Assembly: GCA_019234035.1 (NCBI GenBank)
Contig: JAFALX010000393.1
Span: forward strand, 1 to 6,040
Reading direction: 5' to 3'
DNA from: Candidatus Dormiibacterota bacterium
GTDB taxonomy: Bacteria; Chloroflexota; Dormibacteria; Aeolococcales; Aeolococcaceae
Length of the DNA stretch: 6,040 nt
The translations under genes were made by a program, and so were the position numbers. Below the pieces are notes generated by a model. The model made no database searches and was not told the DNA's origin. It saw only the letters and a program-made list of their open reading frames with translations. Of the stretch, positions 1 through 4,648 are shown in pieces; the stretch's first letter is position 1, and every line of letters starts with the position of its first letter.

Positions 1-18
1 CTCGGCGGCGTCGCCGAG
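1..18. repeat. Perfect 7-bp inverted repeat at the left edge
   Basis: CTCGGCG at 1-7 and CGCCGAG at 12-18 are exact reverse complements separated by GCGT, giving a compact GC-rich hairpin that ends five bases before the first ATG of the membrane-protein frame. No T-run follows. It may be coding sequence (Ser-Ala-Ala-Ser-Pro-Ser) that folds by chance in GC-rich DNA, or part of a longer structure to the left that cannot be seen. Confidence 0.3.
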
Positions 19-1066
19 CCCGATGGCATGGAGTGTGGCGCCGCTCGACGGCCCACCGCGGCCGCCCCTGCCGAATCCGCCGGCGGCCCCCATCATCGCG
101 ACCCCGCCGGCGACGCGCGACGTCGCGAAGCCGCCGCAATCACCTGACGTGGCGCCGCCGAGCCCGCCGCCGGTCGAGCGGCCGCCTCTGCCCGAAACCG
201 CCGCCGGCGGGACTCGCTCGCTGGTGGGCGTGGCATGGGCGAAGCCATATGTCGCACCGCCGCCGGCGGAGGGGGCCGTGTACATCTGGGTGCCCACTCC
301 GCCTCGCGGCGTCGTGGGGCGGCGCTGGTCGCTCGGCGCCGGTGCGATGCAGGTCGTCGAGTCGCTCCGAGCGTCCGCGACGCGCGTGCTCAACGATCGT
401 GCCCGGCGGGCTGCGAGGGCGCCGGCGACGCGGCCGCCTCGCCCGGCCGCTCGATCAGCGCAGCCGAGCTCCCCTGTCGCTGCGGGGTCAGCTCGCCCAC
501 GTTCTCGCGTTCGTCCCGCGGTGATCGGCGGCGTCGCCGCCGCGGCGTCGGTTGCCGTCCTGCTCGGGGTGGGCATCGGCCACGCGGTCGCCCCGACGTG
601 GCCTCCGGCGGCGCAGGCGGGGCCGAAGGCGGCGCAGGCGGCGCCGCCGCGGACCGACCCCGGCTCGCATGCGCCGGCAAGTGCTCCGGCGCCCGCCGGG
701 ACCCTGCAGCCGGCGGCCCCGGCATCGGCGGGTTTCGTGAGCCAGGTCGAGCTGGTACCGCTCACCGACTGCACGGCGGGTGGCCACTGCAGCTTCAAAT
801 CGGTGCTGCATCTGCATGGGCCGCACGACGCGGCATCGCTGACGTGGGACCTCGTGGCGGTGGACCGTTGCAGCGGCGCCCAGTCGGTCGTGTCGAGCGA
901 GTCGAGCCAGCTCGATCCGTCGTGGAATCAGGTTTGGGCGTCCGACCAGCTCTCCCTCTCGTCGAGCCACCCCACGATGCTGTACGCGGTCGCCGAATCG
1001 CCGTACCGGGCCGCGTCCTCACCGGTCGAAATCGCGGGTTCGGCCCCGTGCACACCGGGCGCGTGA
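2..1066 (+). CDS. Proline/alanine-rich single-pass membrane protein with a four-cysteine C-terminal domain (5' end probably outside the window)
   Basis: I do not recognise a family. Residues are numbered from the first ATG at 23, but the frame is open to the left edge and that ATG has no Shine-Dalgarno, so the gene probably starts upstream. From ATG 23 it is 347 aa. Residues 1-60 are proline-rich and low in complexity. Residues 62-125 look more ordinary (SLVGVAWAKPYV, VYIWVPTP). Residues 127-164 are Arg/Ala/Pro-rich and strongly basic. One hydrophobic segment at about 166-190 (AVIGGVAAAASVAVLLGVGIG) is a membrane span, and the basic stretch before it predicts N-inside, C-outside topology. An Ala/Pro linker (191-236) leads to a 110-residue domain containing Cys250, Cys256, Cys283 and Cys343, which could form two disulfides outside the cell. 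The arrangement resembles the tail of membrane-anchored sensor or kinase-like proteins, but no kinase motif is visible. A link to the downstream operon is unproven. Confidence 0.6.
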   Translation, partial: SAASPSPMAWSVAPLDGPPRPPLPNPPAAPIIATPPATRDVAKPPQSPDVAPPSPPPVERPPLPETAAGGTRSLVGVAWAKPYVAPPPAEGAVYIWVPTPPRGVVGRRWSLGAGAMQVVESLRASATRVLNDRARRAARAPATRPPRPAARSAQPSSPVAAGSARPRSRVRPAVIGGVAAAASVAVLLGVGIGHAVAPTWPPAAQAGPKAAQAAPPRTDPGSHAPASAPAPAGTLQPAAPASAGFVSQVELVPLTDCTAGGHCSFKSVLHLHGPHDAASLTWDLVAVDRCSGAQSVVSSESSQLDPSWNQVWASDQLSLSSSHPTMLYAVAESPYRAASSPVEIAGSAPCTPGA

Positions 1067-1077
1067 ACACGGGGTTG
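1041..1077 (+). terminator. Candidate GC-rich stem-loop terminator without a U-tract
   Basis: CCCCGTG at 1044-1050 pairs exactly with CACGGGG at 1068-1074. The stem extends outward through two G-U pairs and a C-G pair to 1041/1077. Inward, CAC 1051-1053 can pair with GTG 1063-1065 past a two-base bulge. The structure spans the stop codon of the membrane-protein gene (TGA 1064-1066) and lies just before the putative operon promoter. This is where a structure separating two transcripts would be expected. No run of T follows, so it is not a canonical intrinsic terminator. Confidence 0.35.
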
Positions 1078-1093
1078 CGCCTGGCAGCGTCGA

Positions 1094-1107
1094 TATACTG
1101 AAAGCGG
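1094..1107 (+). promoter_or_regulatory. Putative leaderless promoter (-10 box TATACT) of the E3-E1-E2 operon
   Basis: TATACT at 1094-1099 differs from the TATAAT consensus at one base and stands out in very GC-rich surroundings. Seven bases separate it from the GTG start codon at 1107, so a start site 7-8 bases downstream of the box would be at 1106-1107, making the mRNA leaderless or nearly so. In agreement, the only purine run before the GTG (GAAAG, 1100-1104) is too close to act as a ribosome binding site. TTGCGC at 1075-1080 resembles a -35 box but is only 13 bases from the -10 box, which is too short. Leaderless promoters in high-GC bacteria often rely on the -10 box alone. Confidence 0.5.
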
Positions 1108-2507
1108 TGCCGGACCGTTTCGACGTCGCAATCCTCGGCGGTGGGATGGGAGGCTACCCCGCGGCGATCCGGGCTGCGCAGCTCGGCATGAGTGTCGCGC
1201 TGATCGAAGAGGACAAGGTCGGCGGCACCTGTCTGCATCGGGGATGCATTCCCACCAAAGCGCTGCTGCAGAGCGCCGCGCTGCTCGATGACCTGCAGCA
1301 CGCGCCGGCGTTCGGCGTCACCGCGGAGTCGGTGCGCTTCGACTACGCGATCGCGGGCAAGCGCCGCGACCACGTGGTCTCGCAGCTGCAGCGCGGCGTC
1401 GAGTTCCTGCTGAAGAAGAACCGCATCACCATGGTGCGCGGGCACGGGCGTCTCGCGGGCGCCGATCGCATCCTGGTGACTCCGCAGTCGGGTGATGCCA
1501 GTGAGATCGAGGCGAAGGCCGTGATCATCGCGTCGGGCTCACGTCCCAAGCAGCTGCCGGGTGTGCAGCCGGACGGCGTGCAGGTGATGACGAGCGACGA
1601 CGCAACCGCGCGGAACACCGTGCCGGCGTCGGTGATCGTGCTCGGCGGCGGTGCCGTCGGCGTGGAGTTCGCATCTCTGTACCGCAGCTGCGGCGCCGAG
1701 GTCACCGTGGTCGAGATGCTGCCCGCGCTGGTTCCGCTCGAGGACGCCGATGTGGGCACGGAGCTGCAGCGCAGCTTCGAGGCGCGCGGCATCCGGGTCA
1801 TGGTCGGCGCGCGCCTCGATCTGTCGTCCGTGCAGCGCAACGAAGGTGGCGTCGGCGTCACCGTCATGACCGACGCCGGCGAGCAGCGCCTGCAGGCGGA
1901 GGCGCTGCTCGTCGCCGTCGGTCGCTCTGCCAACACCGAGGACATCGGGCTCGACGGACTGCGAGTTGAAGTCAAGAATGGCACGATCGTGGTGGACGCG
2001 CTGCTGCGCACCGGCGAGCCGGGGATCAGCGCGGTCGGCGACGTCGTCGGCGGCTTCTGGCTGGCGCACAAGGCCGAGCACGAGGGCGTGATCGCTGTGG
2101 AGGCCATCGCCGGGCACGACCCGCTGCCGTTGCTGCCCGGCCAGGTGACGCGCACGACGTACTGCACGCCGCAGATCGGTTCCATCGGGCTCAGCGAGGC
2201 GGAGGCCCGCGCCGCCGGACACGACGTCCAAGCCGGCGTCTTCCCGTTGCGCGCCAACGGCCGCGCGCTGATCTGGGGCGCGCCCGAGGGGTTCTGCAAG
2301 GTGGTCGCGGACCGAGCGAGCCACGACGTGCTCGGCGTGCACATCATCGGGCACGAGGTGACCGAGCTCATCTGGGGCCCGGCGCTCGGTGCGCTTCTGG
2401 AAGCGACCCCGTTCGAGATGGGTCGCGCCGTGGCCCCTCACCCTACACTCAGCGAGACACTCTCAGAAGCCGCCCTGGCGGTGAGCGGCGAGGCGATCCA
2501 CATCTGA
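1107..2507 (+). CDS. lpdA: Dihydrolipoyl dehydrogenase (E3 component of 2-oxo acid dehydrogenase complex)
   Basis: Cytoplasmic flavoprotein disulfide reductase, 466 aa, the usual length for the family. It reoxidises the dihydrolipoyl groups of E2 and transfers electrons through FAD to NAD+. Visible motifs in order: FAD-binding AILGGGMGGYPAA at 8-20; redox-active disulfide GGTCLHRGCIPTK with Cys42 and Cys47; NAD-binding VIVLGGGAVGVEFAS at 176-190, with acidic Glu203 at the end of the following strand, favouring NAD over NADP; second FAD motif AVGDVVGGFWLAHKAEHEG at 309-327; and C-terminal active-site HPTLSE with catalytic His445 and Glu450. The GTG start puts the FAD motif at the normal distance from the N terminus. 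It is the first gene of the cluster and precedes the E1 and E2 genes, whereas many operons place E3 last. It appears intact. Specificity for this complex is inferred from the neighbours; the enzyme could also serve other lipoyl complexes. Confidence 0.96.
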   Translation: MPDRFDVAILGGGMGGYPAAIRAAQLGMSVALIEEDKVGGTCLHRGCIPTKALLQSAALLDDLQHAPAFGVTAESVRFDYAIAGKRRDHVVSQLQRGVEFLLKKNRITMVRGHGRLAGADRILVTPQSGDASEIEAKAVIIASGSRPKQLPGVQPDGVQVMTSDDATARNTVPASVIVLGGGAVGVEFASLYRSCGAEVTVVEMLPALVPLEDADVGTELQRSFEARGIRVMVGARLDLSSVQRNEGGVGVTVMTDAGEQRLQAEALLVAVGRSANTEDIGLDGLRVEVKNGTIVVDALLRTGEPGISAVGDVVGGFWLAHKAEHEGVIAVEAIAGHDPLPLLPGQVTRTTYCTPQIGSIGLSEAEARAAGHDVQAGVFPLRANGRALIWGAPEGFCKVVADRASHDVLGVHIIGHEVTELIWGPALGALLEATPFEMGRAVAPHPTLSETLSEAALAVSGEAIHI

Positions 2508-2510
2508 CAC

Positions 2511-2526
2511 AGTGGCCTCCGCCACT
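2511..2526. repeat. Perfect 6-bp hairpin between E3 and E1 alpha
   Basis: AGTGGC at 2511-2516 and GCCACT at 2521-2526 are exact reverse complements around a CTCC loop. The hairpin begins three bases after the E3 stop codon and ends three bases before the AAGGAG ribosome binding site at 2530. No T-run follows, so a terminator is unlikely. In mRNA it could mark a processing or stability point between E3 and the E1-E2 genes, or affect access to the ribosome binding site. As DNA it could be an operator half-site pair. The function is unproven. Confidence 0.4.
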
Positions 2527-2529
2527 CAC

Positions 2530-2535
2530 AAGGAG
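2530..2535 (+). promoter_or_regulatory. Strong Shine-Dalgarno AAGGAG
   Basis: AAGGAG at 2530-2535 is the best ribosome binding sequence in the window. It lies ten bases before ATG 2546. That ATG is not in the E1 alpha frame, so this site either drives a leader peptide coupled to E1 alpha or marks the original E1 alpha start before a frame change. Confidence 0.6.
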
Positions 2536-2545
2536 CGCTCCGCGC

Positions 2546-2620
2546 ATGACTGAAGGAAACGTTCCAGCACTGAATCAAGAGCAGCGCTGCGCGCTGTGGG
2601 GTCGCGCTCCATGGCGGTGA
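2546..2620 (+). CDS. Possible 24-residue leader ORF overlapping the E1 alpha start
   Basis: ATG 2546 follows the strong AAGGAG by ten bases and opens MTEGNVPALNQEQRCALWGR followed by APWR, with TGA at 2618-2620. The stop lies seven bases inside the E1 alpha gene if that gene starts at ATG 2611, so the end of this ORF and the E1 alpha start overlap as ATGGCGGTGA. This layout suits translational coupling, in which ribosomes ending the short ORF restart at 2611. The codons are less biased to G/C in third position than in neighbouring genes, so the peptide itself may not matter. The alternative is that ATG 2546 is the true E1 alpha start and a base was gained or lost before 2618, in nature or in assembly. 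No known leader peptide is recognised; there is no run of Val, Leu or Ile codons that would indicate attenuation. Confidence 0.4.
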   Translation: MTEGNVPALNQEQRCALWGRAPWR

Positions 2621-3618
2621 CCAAGACGGCGCCGCGCGACCAGGCCGGTCTCGATGCCGAGACGCTGCGTGCGATGTACCGCCACATGCTGCGAGCACGC
2701 TTGCTGGACGAGCGCATCTGGGTGCTCAACCGGCAGGGACGTGCGCCGTTCTGGATATCCGGCATCGGCCACGAGGCCGTCCAGGTGGCGTTCGGCATGA
2801 ACCTGCAGGCCGGCCACGACTGGATCGCACCGTACTATCGCGACCTCGCGCTGACGCTCGTGCTCGGCATGACGCCGCGCGATCACCTGCTTTCGGTGCT
2901 CGCGCGCGCGGACGATCCCAACAGCGGCGGCCGGCAGATGCCGGCCCACTACAGCTGCCGGCGCCTCAACATCATCTCGACCGGCTCGTGCGTCGGCACG
3001 CAGCTCCTGCACGCAGCGGGCACTGCGCTCGCGTCGCGCATTCGCGGCGAGGACGCGGTGACGTTCACCTCGTGCGGCGAGGGCGCGACCTCCGAAGGAG
3101 ACGTGCACGAGGCGCTCAACTTCGCGGCGACGCGCCGCCTGCCGGTCATCTTCCTCATCGAGAACAACGGGCTCGCCATCAGTGTTCCGTGGGAGAAGCA
3201 GATGCCGCTTCCCAACGTCGCCGATCGCGCGATGGCGTACGGGCTGCCGGGCATGGTGGTCGACGGGGAGGATCCGATGGCGTGCTTCCGCAGCGCCCGC
3301 GAGGCGGTGGCGCATGCGCGCAGCGGCGAGGGGCCGGTGCTCGTCGAGGCAAAGGTGCTGCGGCTCACGTCGCACAGCAGCGACGACGATCAGCGCCGGT
3401 ATCGCGACATGTCGGAGCTCGAGGCGGAGAGGCAGCGCGACTCGCTGGTCAAGTTCCGTTCCCAGCTCATCGACCTGGGCGTGCTCACCGAGGCTGACGC
3501 GTCGGCGTTGCGCACGGAGCTGACTGCGGAGCTCGATCGCGCGCAGGAGGAGGCGGAGGCGGCGCCGCTGCCCGATCCCTCCACGGCGATGCGGCACGTG
3601 CTCGCGGAGCGCAGCTGA
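2611..3618 (+). CDS. bkdA1: Branched-chain 2-oxo acid dehydrogenase E1 component, alpha subunit
   Basis: Thiamine diphosphate-dependent subunit of the E1 heterotetramer. Together with E1 beta it decarboxylates branched 2-oxo acids and acylates the E2 lipoyl group. It is 335 aa from ATG 2611; an in-frame GTG at 2596 would add five residues, and neither start has a strong Shine-Dalgarno. Residues numbered from 2611: GHEAVQVAFGMNL (53-65), the conserved N-terminal segment; PYYRDLALTL (74-83); GRQMPAHY (107-114), typical of BCKDH E1 alpha; the ThDP/Mg motif GEGATSEGD (156-164) closing with ENNGLAIS (184-191); and the loop SHSSDDDQRRYR (254-265), matching the HHSTSDDSSAYR-type loop of BCKDH, which holds the regulatory serine in mammals. 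The GEG variant of the more common GDG also occurs in BCKDH alpha subunits. One base separates the stop codon from the E1 beta ATG, indicating co-transcription and likely translational coupling. Pyruvate or acetoin dehydrogenase is the less likely alternative. Confidence 0.92.
   Translation: MAVTKTAPRDQAGLDAETLRAMYRHMLRARLLDERIWVLNRQGRAPFWISGIGHEAVQVAFGMNLQAGHDWIAPYYRDLALTLVLGMTPRDHLLSVLARADDPNSGGRQMPAHYSCRRLNIISTGSCVGTQLLHAAGTALASRIRGEDAVTFTSCGEGATSEGDVHEALNFAATRRLPVIFLIENNGLAISVPWEKQMPLPNVADRAMAYGLPGMVVDGEDPMACFRSAREAVAHARSGEGPVLVEAKVLRLTSHSSDDDQRRYRDMSELEAERQRDSLVKFRSQLIDLGVLTEADASALRTELTAELDRAQEEAEAAPLPDPSTAMRHVLAERS
3606..3609 (+). promoter_or_regulatory. Shine-Dalgarno GGAG for E1 beta, inside the end of E1 alpha
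   Basis: GGAG at 3606-3609 ends ten bases before the E1 beta ATG at 3620 and lies within the last codons of E1 alpha. It supports the ATG at 3620 as the real start, and the one-base gap between the genes suggests stoichiometric expression of the two E1 subunits. Confidence 0.55.
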
Positions 3619-3619
3619 C

Positions 3620-4603
3620 ATGGCCGAGATCACGTTTCTGAAGGCGATCCGCGAGGGCATCCGCGACGAGATGGAGCGCGACGCGTCGGTGTTCGTCCTC
3701 GGCGAGGACGTCGGCGCCAAGGGCGGTGTGTTCGGCGTCACCGAGGGGTTGCAGAACGAGTTCGGCGAGTGGCGCGTGCTGGACAGCCCGCTCGCTGAGT
3801 CGCTGATCGCCGGTGTCGCCGTCGGCGCGGCGTGTAACGGCATGCGCCCCATCGCGGAGATCCAGTTCCAGGACTTCATCCTGCCCGCGGTCGACCAGAT
3901 CATCAGCGAGGCGGCGAAGTTCCGGTATCGCAGCAACGGCGACTGGAACCTGCCGATGGTGGTGCGCGCACCGTTCGGCGGAGGTGTGCACGGCGCGCTG
4001 TACCATTCGCAGTCGCTCGAGGCGATCTTCTGCCACGTTCCCGGGCTGCGCGTCGTGGCGCCGAGCACGCCGTACGACGCCAAGGGGATGATCGTGTCGG
4101 CGATTCGCGATCCGGATCCGGTGCTCTACTTCGAGCACAAGCGCGCGTATCGCGCCATCAAGGGTGAGGTGCCGGACGGCGAGTACACAGTGCCGCTGGA
4201 CGGCGCGCGCATCGCGCGTGCGGGCGCGGACATCGCCGTCTTCACGTACGGGATGATGGTGCACACCGTGCTCGAGGCTGCGGAACGTATGGTTCCCGCC
4301 GGCTTCGAGTGCGAGGTGGTGGACCTGCGTTCGCTGCGCCCGCTCGACCGCGACGCAATCGTCGCCAGCGCGAAGAAGTGCGGCAAGGTGCTGGTGGCGC
4401 AGGAAGCGAACCTGGCCGTCAGCGTTGGATCCGAGGTTGCGGCCATCATCGCGGAGGAGTGCTTCGAGTACCTCGACGCGCCGGTGATGCGTCTCGGGGG
4501 CCCGGAGATACCGGCGATGCCGTACGCGCCCCCGCTCGAGCGCTTTTACCTGCAAACTCCGGACAAGGTGGAGGCGGCGCTGCGCGCGCTCGCCGCGTAT
4601 TGA
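3620..4603 (+). CDS. bkdA2: Branched-chain 2-oxo acid dehydrogenase E1 component, beta subunit
   Basis: Partner of E1 alpha in the alpha2-beta2 E1 enzyme, 327 aa, full length for the family. The first half is the transketolase-like pyrimidine-binding domain: VLGEDVGAKGGVFGVTEGL (26-44), DSPLAES (55-61) with Glu60 at the position of the glutamate that activates the ThDP aminopyrimidine ring, IAEIQFQDFILPAVDQI (78-94), and YHSQSLEA (128-135) with the His129 conserved in E1 beta active sites. FEHKRAYR (171-178) corresponds to the FEPKxLYR segment of BCKDH beta subunits. The second half is the C-terminal transketolase domain (about 195-318), with CEVVDLRSLRPLD (231-243) and AQEANLAVSVGSEVAA (260-275). 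All expected motifs are present and no frame damage is seen. The product combines with E1 alpha and docks on the peripheral binding domain of E2. Confidence 0.94.
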   Translation: MAEITFLKAIREGIRDEMERDASVFVLGEDVGAKGGVFGVTEGLQNEFGEWRVLDSPLAESLIAGVAVGAACNGMRPIAEIQFQDFILPAVDQIISEAAKFRYRSNGDWNLPMVVRAPFGGGVHGALYHSQSLEAIFCHVPGLRVVAPSTPYDAKGMIVSAIRDPDPVLYFEHKRAYRAIKGEVPDGEYTVPLDGARIARAGADIAVFTYGMMVHTVLEAAERMVPAGFECEVVDLRSLRPLDRDAIVASAKKCGKVLVAQEANLAVSVGSEVAAIIAEECFEYLDAPVMRLGGPEIPAMPYAPPLERFYLQTPDKVEAALRALAAY

Positions 4604-4627
4604 CCACGTCGCGACACCACGAGATCT

Positions 4628-4640
4628 GAGAGGCACGAGA
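4628..4640 (+). promoter_or_regulatory. Weak purine-rich ribosome binding region for E2
   Basis: GAGAGG (4628-4633) and CGAGA (4636-4640) are the only Shine-Dalgarno-like stretches before the E2 ATG at 4649. The first ends 15 bases from the start, which is long; the second ends 8 bases away but matches poorly. The 45-base gap after E1 beta holds no clear promoter or terminator, so E2 is probably read from the same transcript. Confidence 0.3.
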
Positions 4641-4648
4641 ACAACGAC

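Noticed and set aside
605..650. Short GGCGCAGGCGG-like repeats in the membrane-protein gene
   Set aside because: They encode the Ala/Gln/Pro linker after the membrane span and are imperfect; ordinary low-complexity coding sequence rather than a repeat element.
1075..1080. TTGCGC as a -35 box for the operon promoter
   Set aside because: The spacer to TATACT would be only 13 bases, shorter than the 16-18 normally used.
235..1101. 288-codon + strand frame overlapping the membrane-protein gene
   Set aside because: Gly/Arg/Ala-rich shadow without domains. The overlapping frame ending at 1066 has a credible membrane span and ordered domain layout.
1343..2441. Two - strand frames (342 and 300 codons) opposite dihydrolipoyl dehydrogenase
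   Set aside because: One is Ser/Thr/Pro-rich and the other Arg/His-rich, with no family motif; both are mirror frames of the E3 gene.
3076..3104. GEG instead of GDG in the ThDP motif of E1 alpha, considered as a lost cofactor residue
   Set aside because: Branched-chain E1 alpha subunits, including the human one, naturally carry GEG here, and Glu can still act as the Mg ligand side of the motif. The rest of the motif is intact.
2575..4083. 502-codon open frame on the - strand opposite E1 alpha and E1 beta
   Set aside because: Low-complexity composition that changes character along its length; a shadow of the + strand E1 genes.
4608..4615. Palindrome GTCGCGAC in the E1 beta-E2 gap, considered as an operator
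   Set aside because: Eight-base palindromes of this composition are expected by chance in GC-rich DNA, and no flanking symmetry or promoter box accompanies it.
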